DNA of 49,035 bases from an uncultured Muribaculaceae bacterium. GTDB lineage: Bacteria > Bacteroidota > Bacteroidia > Bacteroidales > Muribaculaceae. The notes beneath the pieces are model-generated. The model searched no databases. It saw nothing but the letters and a program-made list of their open reading frames with translations, and was not told where the DNA came from. This document shows, piece after piece, positions 24,542 to 33,157 of the stretch. Both the position numbers and the translations under genes were made by a program. Position 1 is the first letter of the stretch. Each line of letters starts with the position of its first letter. The stretch spans positions 42,672-91,706 of the forward strand of contig CAJTUF010000011.1 of assembly GCA_910579675.1 (NCBI GenBank). Direction: 5' to 3'.

Positions 24542-27376
24542 TCAGAGCTTAGCCTTGAGGTAGCGCCCGGTGTAACTGTCGGGACAGGCGGCAATCTGTT
24601 CAGGTGTCCCTGTTGCCACAACATTGCCTCCGGCCTCACCACCCTCCGGGCCTATATCGATCACATGGTCGGCACATTTGATCACATCCATATTATGCTC
24701 GATAATCACCACTGTGTGGCCCTGTTCAACAAGCCGGTTCAGGCTCTCCATCAGACGTCTTATGTCGTGGAAGTGCAGTCCGGTGGTGGGTTCGTCGAAG
24801 ATAAACATCGACCTGCCCGTGAGGCTTTCTCCCATAAGATAATAGGCAAGTTTCACCCTTTGGTTTTCTCCGCCCGAGAGTGTGGATGAATTTTGTCCGA
24901 GCTTTATGTAGCCGAGTCCCACATCGGCCAGCGGCTTAAGGCGTCGGGCAATGCGGTGGGCTGTATTGTCGTCGGAGTCGGCCGAACCGAAAAACTCTAT
25001 CGCGTCATCGACCGTCATGTCGAGCACATCGGATATATTTTTACCACGATAGCGGATGTCGAGCACATTGCGCTTGTAGCGCAGGCCGTGACACTCCTCA
25101 CATTCGATGGTGATATCGGCCATAAACTGCATCTCTATTGTGATGGTGCCCTCGCCCTTGCATCGCTCGCAACGTCCGCCCTCGACATTGAAAGAGAAAT
25201 AGCCCGAAGGATATCCCTGCTGCTTTGCCGCCGGCTGCTCGGCAAAGAGGCGTCTGATCTCATCAAATGCCTTGAGATAGGTGGCAGGATTGGAGCGGGT
25301 CGACTTGCCTATGCTGTTTTGATCGACAAAGATTGGAGGGAGCGGCTCGCGTCGCGACACACTTACCGACTTGCAAGCACCTGGCACTCCGGCATTGTCG
25401 CCGTTTCTGAGGGCAAGATGGCGGTAGAGAATATCGCGCACGAGCGTCGACTTTCCGGAGCCGCTCACGCCGGTCACTACGGTGAGCACATCAAGGGGCA
25501 CCTTCACGTCGATATTCTTCAGATTATGCTCGGTGGCACCCTTGATCTCCACATAGTCGCGCCACTTGCGGCGACTGGTAGGCACGGGAATCGCCAACGA
25601 TCCGTCGAGATAGCGGAGCGTAAGGCTCTGCGTGTCGGCCGGAGCCGGTATCACAGGGCCTGAATAAACGATCTCACCTCCGTGTGAGCCGGCGGCAGGA
25701 CCTACGTCGATTATAGAGTCGGCGGCTTCCATGATCTCCTCGTCGTGCTCCACCACCACCACAGTGTTGCCGATGCGCTGGAGACGTTTGAGCACACTTA
25801 TGAGGCGTTCGGTGTCGCGCGAATGTAAGCCTATGCTCGGTTCGTCGAGGATATAAAGCGAGCCCACAAGACTCGATCCGAGCGAGGTGGCGAGATTGAT
25901 GCGTTGGCTCTCGCCGCCCGAGAGGGTCGATGAAGTGCGGTCGAGGGTCAGATAGCCGAGACCCACATCTATGAGAAAACGTAGGCGCGAACGGATCTCG
26001 GTGAGCAGGCGTTCGGCTATGCGTGCATCATTGCCTTCGAGCTTGAGAGAGTCGAAAAAACGCGCGAGATCCACCACCGGCATCGCCACCATCTCGGCTA
26101 TAGTCATCCCTCCGACTCTGACATAAAGGGCGTCTTTGCGGAGACGCGAGCCGCCACAGGTGGGGCAGGTGCGTTTGCCGCTATACTTGGCCTTCATGAT
26201 GCGATATTGGATCTTGTAGAGATTCTCGTCGACAAAGCGGAAAAAACCGTCGATGCCTGGCCATGTGCCCTTGCCGCGCCAAAGCATGCCGCGCTCCTCT
26301 TCTGACAGGTCGGAATAGGGTCGATGCACCGGGAAACCTATGCGTGGAGCTTCCAACAGCAGACGCTGACGCCATTCATCCATCTTTGGCCCGCGCCAGC
26401 AAGCAACGGCACCATCGTAGACCGACCGCGACATATCGGGCACCACAAGACGCTCGTCTATGCCTATCGACTTGCCGAAGCCCTCACACTCTGGGCAGGC
26501 TCCGTAGGGGCTGTTGAAATTAAACATCTGGTCGGAAGGCTGGACAAATGTCATCCCATCGGCCTCAAACCGGGTAGAGAAATCCAATCGCTCGGGAGCG
26601 GCGTCGCGGGAGGTATAGATAAGGAGCGACACACTCCCCTGCCCCTCGAAAAGAGCCGTCTCGACAGAGTCGGCCAGTCGGCTGGCCTCGTCGCCATCAT
26701 ACTCCACAGCAAGTCGGTCGATGAGAAGCATCGGCAGTTGATCGGATGTGGGATTGGCGGCGATCACCTCCTCTATCGACAGCATGGAGCCGTCGCCGGT
26801 TACCATACGGGAGTAGCCGGCCGAGAGATAGAGAGCCAGATGATCAGCCACCGCTCTATCGGAAGGCACCAACACCGGAGCGGCCACCACCAGACGCGTA
26901 CCCTCGGGATAGCTCTTTACCGCCTCCGAAATATCATCGACCGTGTGACATCTCACCTCCTTGCCCGTCACGGGCGAGAAAGTGTGTCCGGCGCGTCCGA
27001 AGAGCAGACGCAGATAGTCGTAGATCTCGGTTGTGGTGCCTACAGTCGACCGCGGGTTGCGTGTGTTGACCTTCTGCTCTATGGCAATGGCAGGTGGGAG
27101 TCCTCGGATGAGGTCACACTCGGGCTTGCGCATCTTGCCCATAAACTGCCGTGCATAGGAGCTGAGACTCTCTACATATCGCCTCTGCCCCTCGGCATAG
27201 AGAGTGTCGAAAGCGAGGCTCGACTTGCCCGACCCACTCACGCCGGTCACCACCGTCAGACTGCCGCGCTCAATATCGGCTGAAATGCCTTTAAGGTTGT
27301 TGACCTTTGCATTTGATATATGGATGTTTCGGTCGGAGGCTTTTATAGCCTTGTCATTGATCTGTGGATTTCTCAT
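24542..27376 (-). CDS. uvrA: Excinuclease ABC subunit A
   Basis: 944 residues, full length. UvrA recognises damaged DNA in nucleotide excision repair. Two ABC ATPase halves are complete: Walker A GVSGSGKSSLAFDTLYAEGQ in the first and GVSGSGKSTLV in the second, signatures LSGGESQRINLA and LSGGENQRVKLA, and the zinc modules CPTCGGSRLR and CERCKGEGT with CEECHG. The ATG at 27376 is only six bases from a TACCTTTG box on the same strand, so the transcript may be nearly leaderless. The next Met is beyond the first Walker A and cannot be the start. Confidence 0.96.
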   Translation of the reverse strand: MRNPQINDKAIKASDRNIHISNAKVNNLKGISADIERGSLTVVTGVSGSGKSSLAFDTLYAEGQRRYVESLSSYARQFMGKMRKPECDLIRGLPPAIAIEQKVNTRNPRSTVGTTTEIYDYLRLLFGRAGHTFSPVTGKEVRCHTVDDISEAVKSYPEGTRLVVAAPVLVPSDRAVADHLALYLSAGYSRMVTGDGSMLSIEEVIAANPTSDQLPMLLIDRLAVEYDGDEASRLADSVETALFEGQGSVSLLIYTSRDAAPERLDFSTRFEADGMTFVQPSDQMFNFNSPYGACPECEGFGKSIGIDERLVVPDMSRSVYDGAVACWRGPKMDEWRQRLLLEAPRIGFPVHRPYSDLSEEERGMLWRGKGTWPGIDGFFRFVDENLYKIQYRIMKAKYSGKRTCPTCGGSRLRKDALYVRVGGMTIAEMVAMPVVDLARFFDSLKLEGNDARIAERLLTEIRSRLRFLIDVGLGYLTLDRTSSTLSGGESQRINLATSLGSSLVGSLYILDEPSIGLHSRDTERLISVLKRLQRIGNTVVVVEHDEEIMEAADSIIDVGPAAGSHGGEIVYSGPVIPAPADTQSLTLRYLDGSLAIPVPTSRRKWRDYVEIKGATEHNLKNIDVKVPLDVLTVVTGVSGSGKSTLVRDILYRHLALRNGDNAGVPGACKSVSVSRREPLPPIFVDQNSIGKSTRSNPATYLKAFDEIRRLFAEQPAAKQQGYPSGYFSFNVEGGRCERCKGEGTITIEMQFMADITIECEECHGLRYKRNVLDIRYRGKNISDVLDMTVDDAIEFFGSADSDDNTAHRIARRLKPLADVGLGYIKLGQNSSTLSGGENQRVKLAYYLMGESLTGRSMFIFDEPTTGLHFHDIRRLMESLNRLVEQGHTVVIIEHNMDVIKCADHVIDIGPEGGEAGGNVVATGTPEQIAACPDSYTGRYLKAKL

Positions 27377-27382
27377 AACTTA

Positions 27383-27390
27383 CAAAGGTA
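27383..27390 (-). promoter_or_regulatory. -7 box of uvrA, very close to the start codon
   Basis: The minus strand reads TACCTTTG. A weak ATTG lies about 21 bases further upstream in place of the TTTG box. With transcription starting a few bases downstream, almost no leader would precede the ATG. Confidence 0.55.
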
Positions 27391-27446
27391 ATAAAAAAAG
27401 CTCTAATAAGCCAATAAATGAGGCTTAATAAAGCTTTAAACACGCG

Positions 27447-27483
27447 AAGCGGGCCGGAATGCAGTGTACATTCCGGCCCGCTT
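27447..27483 (-). terminator. Terminator of the thrS-infC-rpmI-rplT operon
   Basis: A perfect 15-bp GC-rich stem (27447-27461 with 27469-27483) with a 7-base loop lies 45 bases beyond the rplT stop. It is also upstream of the uvrA promoter, which it insulates. Confidence 0.85.
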
Positions 27484-27528
27484 TATAGCGAATCGCTGGT
27501 TTATTGCGTATTGATCCGTGGGGGTGTA

Positions 27529-27879
27529 TTACGCGTTTTTCACCTTTTCAACGATAGCCTTGAAAGCTGCGGGATCGTTGAGGGCGAGGTCGGCGAGGAC
27601 CTTGCGGTTGATCTCGATACCGCTCTTGTGGATGAGGCCCATGAGCTTTGAGTAGGAGAGGTTTTCGAGACGGGCGGCAGCGTTGATACGCTGGATCCAG
27701 AGGGCGCGGAAGTTGCCCTTGTTGTCCTTGCGGTCGCGGTATGCGTAGGTCAGACCCTTTTCCCAGGTGTTCTTAGCTACGGTCCATACGTTGCGGCGGC
27801 AACCAAAGTAACCGCGGGTGAGTTTTAAGATTTTCTTTCGGCGAGCGCGTGAGGCTACGTGATTTACTGATCTTGGCAT
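27529..27879 (-). CDS. rplT: 50S ribosomal protein L20
   Basis: 116 residues, normal length. It begins MPRSVNHVASRARRKKILK, with the basic N-terminal extension that threads into 23S rRNA, followed by GYFGCRRNVWTVAKN and the compact C-terminal domain (AARLENLSYSKLMG). It is the last gene of the thrS-infC-rpmI-rplT operon. In other bacteria L20 represses its own operon by binding leader RNA. No such structure was searched for here. Confidence 0.97.
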   Translation of the reverse strand: MPRSVNHVASRARRKKILKLTRGYFGCRRNVWTVAKNTWEKGLTYAYRDRKDNKGNFRALWIQRINAAARLENLSYSKLMGLIHKSGIEINRKVLADLALNDPAAFKAIVEKVKNA

Positions 27880-28021
27880 TTTGTGTTGGTGTTGTGAGGG
27901 TTAGCGTCGCGCAATCGAGGCGCGTTCTTGGAAGCTAAACACTCGGTTGAGAAATGATGGTAGGGATTTTGCCAAAGCCATGCAGAGGCTGAGGCGAGGC
28001 CCGGATGAGAAAAGGGATTGC

Positions 28022-28219
28022 TTACTTAAGGGCAAGAAGGCTGAGAACGTTCGACTTGTCGGCGTGGTTAACCAGCGAGAAGTGAGTGAGATTACGCTTC
28101 TGCTTCTTGGTCTTCTTGGTGAGGATGTGACTCTTGTAAGCGTGCTTTCTCTTGATTTGTCCTGATCCGGTAAGGGCGAACCTCTTTTTGGCACCGGAAT
28201 TAGTCTTAATCTTGGGCAT
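28022..28219 (-). CDS. rpmI: 50S ribosomal protein L35
   Basis: 65 residues, the usual size. It starts MPKIKTNSGAKKRFALTGSG and is highly basic, with the HAYKSHILTKKTKKQKR segment typical of L35. It lies 42 bases after infC and 142 bases before rplT. The gap to rplT is larger than is common and is filled with AT-poor sequence without a gene. Confidence 0.96.
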   Translation of the reverse strand: MPKIKTNSGAKKRFALTGSGQIKRKHAYKSHILTKKTKKQKRNLTHFSLVNHADKSNVLSLLALK

Positions 28220-28261
28220 TTTGTCGGTTGATATTTGGTTGGTTGATTGGTAATCGATTGA

Positions 28262-28849
28262 TTATTTCTTTTTGGGCGAGATCATGATGATCATGCGCTT
28301 ACCCTCAAGCACGGGCATCTGCTCCACTTTGCCATATTCCTCAAGGTCGTTGGCAAAGCGCAGGAGGAGCACTTCGCCCTGCTCCTTGAAGAGAATCGCA
28401 CGGCCTTTGAAAAACACATATGCCTTTACCTTGGAGCCTTCCTGAAGGAAGCCGATGGCGTGTTTGAGCTTGAAGTTATAGTCGTGATCGTCGGTCTGCG
28501 GGCCGAAGCGTATCTCCTTCACCACCACCTTGGTGGCTTTGGCCTTCTGCTCCTTCTGGCGTTTTTTCTGCTGATAGAGGAACTTCTGGTAGTCAAGTAT
28601 CTTGCAGACCGGCGGCTCGGCAGTGGGCGAGATCTCGATGAGGTCGAGTTCCAGCTCCTCAGCCTTGCGGAGGGCTTCCTGAATGGTGTAGATGCCGGGC
28701 TCGACATTGTCGCCGACAAGACGTACCTCTCGGGCGCGGATACGCTCGTTGGTGTTATAAGGGTCTTTGGCGGCGTTGCGGTCGTTGCGGCGCGGGCCTT
28801 GGTTGGGGCGAGGGCGTGGGCCCTGGGGCACAAAGGTTTTTTTCTCCAT
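28262..28849 (-). CDS. infC: Translation initiation factor IF-3
   Basis: 195 residues. It starts at an ordinary ATG, unlike the AUU start of enterobacterial infC. The first 30 residues are an Arg/Pro/Asn-rich extension (GPRPRPNQGPRRND). The N-domain then begins with IRAREVRLVG and contains LDLIEISPTAEPPVCKILDY. The C-domain has KEIRFGPQTDDHDYNFK and ends with MISPKKK. It follows thrS by eight bases. Confidence 0.97.
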   Translation of the reverse strand: MEKKTFVPQGPRPRPNQGPRRNDRNAAKDPYNTNERIRAREVRLVGDNVEPGIYTIQEALRKAEELELDLIEISPTAEPPVCKILDYQKFLYQQKKRQKEQKAKATKVVVKEIRFGPQTDDHDYNFKLKHAIGFLQEGSKVKAYVFFKGRAILFKEQGEVLLLRFANDLEEYGKVEQMPVLEGKRMIIMISPKKK

Positions 28850-28857
28850 TCAGGGGG

Positions 28858-30795
28858 TTATTGATTAGTCATTTCATTGACTTCGCGAGTCAAATTCTCG
28901 GCAAAGGTAGTAATTTTCATCGTACCTTTATCGCCTTCGCCCTGTTTTCTTACCGAAACTTCGTCATTTTGTGCCTCTTTCTCGCCTACAATGAGGAGAT
29001 AGGGGATGCGCTTGAGCTCATTGTCGCGTATTTTGCGACCGATTTTCTCGTTGCGGTCATCGACGGTGGCGCGGATATCGGATTCGGAGAGACGGCGGGC
29101 GACGCTCCATGCGTAGTCGTTGAATTTTTCGGAGATGGGGAGAATGACACACTGATCGGGGGCGAGCCAGAGGGGGAATCGGCCGGCGGTATGCTCAAGG
29201 AGAACGGCCACAAAACGCTCCATCGAGCCGAAGGGGGCGCGGTGGATCATCACGGGGCGGTGCTTCTGATTGTCGGCACCGGTATATTCGAGCTGGAAAC
29301 GCTCAGGGAGGTTATAGTCGACCTGAATGGTGCCGAGCTGCCAGCGACGGCCTATGGCATCCTTGACCATGAAGTCGAGTTTCGGACCGTAGAACGCGGC
29401 TTCGCCTGTTTCCTGACGGGCATTGAGGCCCTTTTCAGCGCAGGCTTCGATAATCGCCTGCTCGGCGAGGTGCCAGTTTTCGTCGCTGCCGATATACTTT
29501 TCCTTATTGTTGGGATCGCGCAGCGAGATCTGAGCCTCGAAATTCTCGAATTTGAGTGCTTTGAAAATGTAGAAGATGATATCCATCACCTTGAGGAACT
29601 CAGATTTGATCTGGTCGGGTGCGCAGAAGATATGGGCGTCGTCCTGCGTGAAGCCGCGCACTCGGGTCAGGCCGTGAAGCTCGCCGCTCTGCTCGTAGCG
29701 GTAGACGGTGCCGAACTCGGCCAGACGGAGGGGTAGCTCACGGTAGCTGCGGGGGAAAGCGCGGAAGATCTCGCAGTGGTGGGGGCAGTTCATGGGCTTG
29801 AGGAGATATTCCTCGCCCTCCTCGGGTGTGTGGATGGGCTGGAATGAGTCCTTGCCATATTTGGCGTAGTGGCCCGAGGTGACATAGAGCATCTTGTTGC
29901 CTATGTGGGGGGTAATCACCTGCTGGTAGCCATACTTTTTCTGTATCTTGCGGAGGAATTGCTCCAGACGGTCGCGGAGAGCGGCGCCTTTGGGGAGCCA
30001 GAGCGGCAGTCCTGCGCCCACATTCTGCGAGAATGCAAAGAGTTCCATCTCCTTGCCGAGCTTGCGGTGGTCGCGCTTCTTGGCCTCCTCAAGCATGGCG
30101 AGATACTCGTCGAGCATCTTCTGTTTGGGGAAGGTGATGCCATAGACGCGCACGAGCTGCTCGCGCTTCTCGTCGCCGCGCCAGTAGGCACCTGCGAGAC
30201 TCATGATCTTCACAGCCTTGATGGGTGCGGTGGTGGCTATATGCGGGCCACGGCAGAGGTCGGTGAATGAGCCCTGCGAGTATGTGGTGATGTGCCCGTC
30301 CTCGAGCTCGGAGATGAGTTCACACTTGTAGTGCTCGCCACGATCGCCAAAGAGCTTGAGGGCATCTTCCTTTGAGATGTCGGCACGCTTGATCTCGTTC
30401 TTCTGGCGCGCGAGTTCAAGCATCTTTTTCTCTATTGCGGGGAAATCAGCAGCGGTGATGGTGTTTCCGGCAGGGTCGATATCGTAATAAAAACCGTTTT
30501 CGATGGCGGGACCGATACCGAATTTCACACCGGGGAATAGCTCCTGGAGAGCCTCGGCGAGGAGGTGGGCCGAAGAGTGCCAGAAAGCGTGCTTGCCTTC
30601 GGCATCTTCCCATTTGAACAGCTGGATTGTGGCGTCGTCATTGATGGGACGGCTGATATCCCATTCCTGATCATTGACTTTGGCTGCCAGTACATCCTGG
30701 GCCAGACGCGAGCTTATGCTCTCGGCGATCTGAAGGGGGGTGGTGCCGGCTTCGTATTGCTTTACGGAGCCGTCGGGAAAGGTGATATTAATCAT
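28858..30795 (-). CDS. thrS: Threonine-tRNA ligase
   Basis: 645 residues, full length class II synthetase. An N-terminal TGS domain (residues 1-60) leads to the editing domain with HSSAHLLAEAL and FGIGPAIENGFYYD. The catalytic domain follows, with NCPHHCEIF (zinc/active-site Cys), motif 2 around RYEQSGELHGLTRVRGFTQD and motif 3 GSMERFVAVLLEH, then the anticodon-binding domain. It heads the thrS-infC-rpmI-rplT operon and has its own promoter at 30860-30890. Confidence 0.97.
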   Translation of the reverse strand: MINITFPDGSVKQYEAGTTPLQIAESISSRLAQDVLAAKVNDQEWDISRPINDDATIQLFKWEDAEGKHAFWHSSAHLLAEALQELFPGVKFGIGPAIENGFYYDIDPAGNTITAADFPAIEKKMLELARQKNEIKRADISKEDALKLFGDRGEHYKCELISELEDGHITTYSQGSFTDLCRGPHIATTAPIKAVKIMSLAGAYWRGDEKREQLVRVYGITFPKQKMLDEYLAMLEEAKKRDHRKLGKEMELFAFSQNVGAGLPLWLPKGAALRDRLEQFLRKIQKKYGYQQVITPHIGNKMLYVTSGHYAKYGKDSFQPIHTPEEGEEYLLKPMNCPHHCEIFRAFPRSYRELPLRLAEFGTVYRYEQSGELHGLTRVRGFTQDDAHIFCAPDQIKSEFLKVMDIIFYIFKALKFENFEAQISLRDPNNKEKYIGSDENWHLAEQAIIEACAEKGLNARQETGEAAFYGPKLDFMVKDAIGRRWQLGTIQVDYNLPERFQLEYTGADNQKHRPVMIHRAPFGSMERFVAVLLEHTAGRFPLWLAPDQCVILPISEKFNDYAWSVARRLSESDIRATVDDRNEKIGRKIRDNELKRIPYLLIVGEKEAQNDEVSVRKQGEGDKGTMKITTFAENLTREVNEMTNQ

Positions 30796-30859
30796 TTAGG
30801 GTTGCAAAGAATTGTTGATATGCCGCGAGCCTACGGATGCCCGCGGGAAATTGCATCTG

Positions 30860-30890
30860 CAAAGGTAGCTATAAAAACTTGGTCGGCAAA
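30860..30890 (-). promoter_or_regulatory. Two-box promoter of the thrS operon
   Basis: On the minus strand TTTG (30890-30887) and TACCTTTG (30867-30860) are separated by 19 bases, a consensus Bacteroidota promoter. The leader to the thrS ATG would be about 58 bases. Confidence 0.85.
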
Positions 30891-30907
30891 GCATTCGCCG
30901 GTAAATC

Positions 30908-31831
30908 TCACCTAAGCGAGGGCTCGCCGTGGATGCCACGCAGGAAGTCGGAGGCCGCCATGCGCCGCTTTCCGGCGGCCTGAAGCTCGAGAATCTCTAT
31001 CATGGAGCCGTCGCCGCATATGGCTGTGAATGAGCCTTTGGGTGCATCTTTGCCATCGAGGAGCCTCGTAGCAAACACTTTAGCGGTTGTGACACTCCCG
31101 TCGGGCATTTCGATTTCGGTCCATGCGGCAGGATACGGCGACAAACCACGCACAAGGTTGTGGATCCTCCGGGCAGACTGCGACCAATCGATGCGGCAGG
31201 TCTCGGTAAATATCTTCGGAGCGGGCGTTGGCTCGATGCCGGTAAGAGCCTGCTCAGTGGCCACGGCGCGGCCTGCGGCTATGTCGGCAAGGGTGTCGAG
31301 TGTGAGGTCGGCCCCGATATGCATCAGGCGGTCATAGACTGATCCGACATTCTCGTCGGGCCCGATGGTTATGGAGCGCCGCGCAATGATAGGCCCGGTG
31401 TCGATGTCGTGGCTGAGAAAGAAGGTTGTCACTCCGGTTTCGGTCTCGCCATTGATCACTGCCCAGTTGATGGGCGCGGCACCACGGTAGCGCGGCAGGA
31501 GGGAGCCGTGGAGATTGAAAGTGCCGAGAGGGGGCATGGCCCACACCACTTCGGGCATCATCCTGAAGGCGATCACCACAAAGAGATCGGCAGCGATGGA
31601 GCGCAGCGTGGCTACAAACGCTTCGTCGCGGAGCTTCTCGGGCTGGAGCACCGGGATTCCGGCCGAAAGAGCATATTGCTTCACGGCGCTCATGCGCGGA
31701 GCGTGACCGCGTCCGGCCGGGCGATCAGGTGCGGTGACCACCGCGGCCACCTCTATATCGGAGGCTTCCTCGTGAATACGCCTCAGGCTTTCCACGGCAA
31801 ATTCAGGTGTGCCAAAAAATACTATTTTCAT
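30908..31831 (-). CDS. fmt: Methionyl-tRNA formyltransferase
   Basis: 307 residues, typical length. It formylates initiator Met-tRNA with 10-formyl-tetrahydrofolate. The N-terminus MKIVFFGTPEFAVESLRRI, the folate-site HGSLLPRYRGAAPINWAVI, and the following GVTTFFLSHDIDTGPI are diagnostic. The C-terminal domain has RIDWSQSARRIHNLVRGLSP. It follows ruvC by 45 bases, and its stop is directly before the thrS promoter, so it ends one operon. Confidence 0.97.
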   Translation of the reverse strand: MKIVFFGTPEFAVESLRRIHEEASDIEVAAVVTAPDRPAGRGHAPRMSAVKQYALSAGIPVLQPEKLRDEAFVATLRSIAADLFVVIAFRMMPEVVWAMPPLGTFNLHGSLLPRYRGAAPINWAVINGETETGVTTFFLSHDIDTGPIIARRSITIGPDENVGSVYDRLMHIGADLTLDTLADIAAGRAVATEQALTGIEPTPAPKIFTETCRIDWSQSARRIHNLVRGLSPYPAAWTEIEMPDGSVTTAKVFATRLLDGKDAPKGSFTAICGDGSMIEILELQAAGKRRMAASDFLRGIHGEPSLR

Positions 31832-31876
31832 TGCTATATTGCTGGTTTACTTATTACAATCAGCTCTACAGAGCTA

Positions 31877-32452
31877 TCATCTCACTCTATCCGGATTGCG
31901 GGCTATGAACGCCTTCCAATCGCGCGGCTTTGACGCCCCGGCGTCGGGCCGCGATGACTCATAGAAGTGGGTCATCGCCACAGCCAGGGCATCGGTGGCA
32001 TCGAGAGGGAGGCCGTCGAGAGTGGTATCGGAGAGCGCCATCATGCGCCGCAACATCTCTCTGACCTGCTCCTTGGAGGCTGCTCCGGTGCCGGTAATCG
32101 CTTGCTTGACCTTTCGGGGCTCATATTCGGCGATTGGGAGATCGCGCTCCAGGGCAGCGGCCATAGCCACACCCTGCGCACGCCCGAGCTTGAGCATCGA
32201 CTGCACATTCTTGCCGAAGAAAGGAGCTTCCAGAGCCATCTCGTCGGGGGTGTATTGGTCGATCAGTGCGGTGACCCGATCGAAAATCCGCCGCAGACGC
32301 AGATAGTGGTCTTCCAGCTTCGAGAGATGTATCACCCCGAGGGCTATCACTTCGGGCTTACGCTTAGGCGCAATCCCCACCACCCCATAGCCCATGAGAT
32401 TTGTGCCGGGGTCGATGCCTATGATAATCCGGTTGTAATCAGCGGGCTTCAA
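31877..32452 (-). CDS. ruvC: Holliday junction resolvase RuvC, probable TTG start
   Basis: 191 residues from the TTG at 32452. RuvC cuts Holliday junctions with RuvA and RuvB. The four acidic catalytic residues are Asp14 (IGIDPGT), Glu75 (LEAPFFGKN), Asp151 and Asp154 (PLDATDALAVAMTH). No ATG occurs near the expected N-terminus. The frame is open about 54 codons upstream, but that part overlaps the DUF4286 gene and has no RuvC similarity. The TTG places the start 14 bases inside the DUF4286 gene, consistent with tight coupling. An ATT nearby is a less usual alternative. Confidence 0.9.
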   Translation of the reverse strand: MKPADYNRIIIGIDPGTNLMGYGVVGIAPKRKPEVIALGVIHLSKLEDHYLRLRRIFDRVTALIDQYTPDEMALEAPFFGKNVQSMLKLGRAQGVAMAAALERDLPIAEYEPRKVKQAITGTGAASKEQVREMLRRMMALSDTTLDGLPLDATDALAVAMTHFYESSRPDAGASKPRDWKAFIARNPDRVR

Positions 32453-32780
32453 GGGTGGGATCTGACTGAGAGCGTGAGATAATGTCCATGAAAGTCGAGA
32501 ACCAAACCACACGCCCCTTGCCATAGGCAGCCTCAAGGGCTGAGCGTAGTTCATCGGCTGTACCGTCCCAGAGGGCGGCAGCAGCCTCGTCGGCCATAAC
32601 AAGCTGGAGAGCATAACTTCGGGTACCCTCCGCCGCCGGATTGTCGATCAGCGCGAGGAGATGGCTCTCGATGCCCGGCGATGAGAGTGCGGCAGGGATA
32701 TAGCGGTGCCGGGCCCAGTCGAGGAATACCCCGGGGTCGGCACCGGCATCAAATATAAAAGTGGTGTTGTAGAGTATCAT
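32439..32780 (-). CDS. DUF4286-type small protein
   Basis: 113 residues from the ATG at 32780. The start MILYNTTFIFDAGADP and the following W-x-x-x-x-Y segment (FLDWARHRYIPAAL) match the DUF4286 family of Bacteroidota, a ferredoxin-like fold of unknown function. It overlaps the CD225 gene by four bases and ruvC by about 14 bases. That places it in a coupled chain of membrane, DNA repair and tRNA genes. Confidence 0.78.
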   Translation of the reverse strand: MILYNTTFIFDAGADPGVFLDWARHRYIPAALSSPGIESHLLALIDNPAAEGTRSYALQLVMADEAAAALWDGTADELRSALEAAYGKGRVVWFSTFMDIISRSQSDPTLEAR

Positions 32781-33157
32781 ATTGTAATGGTGAAGAGATG
32801 GGAATGGAGCGAACCGGTGAGGCAAAGCCAACCAACCACAATCCATGCCACGGCACCGATCCTGGCTCCCCAGATGGCAAACGAGCGGGCTTTGGCCGAT
32901 GCGGCTGCGGCCTCATCGTAGCGTCCGGTATGATAGCGGTTTTCTACCTTCGACGAGTAGTACATTGCTATCAAGCCAAGGGGGAGGCAGAGAAAGATGG
33001 CCACCATAAGGCTCTCGAAAGCCCATGACGACGGGCATGGTTTGAAACGCAGCCCTATGGACTGTGATTGGGGGGAGGGTTGGGCGTCGCGGCCTGATGA
33101 GTTGATGATGCTGTTGCGGCGGAAGTCGTAGAAGTTGTTGTTGTCGTAGTTGATCAT
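32777..33157 (-). CDS. CD225/dispanin-like membrane protein
   Basis: 126 residues from the ATG at 33157, which overlaps the GT2 stop by four bases (ATGA). A longer frame exists but would lie inside the GT2 gene. After an Asn-rich N-terminus come a first hydrophobic segment (VAIFLCLPLGLIAMYYSSKV), a loop with AAAASAKARSFAIWG, and a second hydrophobic segment (IGAVAWIVVGWLCL). This is the CD225 (dispanin) layout: an intramembrane hairpin, a conserved cytoplasmic loop and a second helix. Bacterial members have no settled function. Confidence 0.82.
   Translation of the reverse strand: MINYDNNNFYDFRRNSIINSSGRDAQPSPQSQSIGLRFKPCPSSWAFESLMVAIFLCLPLGLIAMYYSSKVENRYHTGRYDEAAAASAKARSFAIWGARIGAVAWIVVGWLCLTGSLHSHLFTITI

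Noticed and set aside
24893..27283. Long plus-strand frames opposite uvrA
   Set aside because: uvrA motifs are complete on the minus strand; these frames have no recognisable domain.
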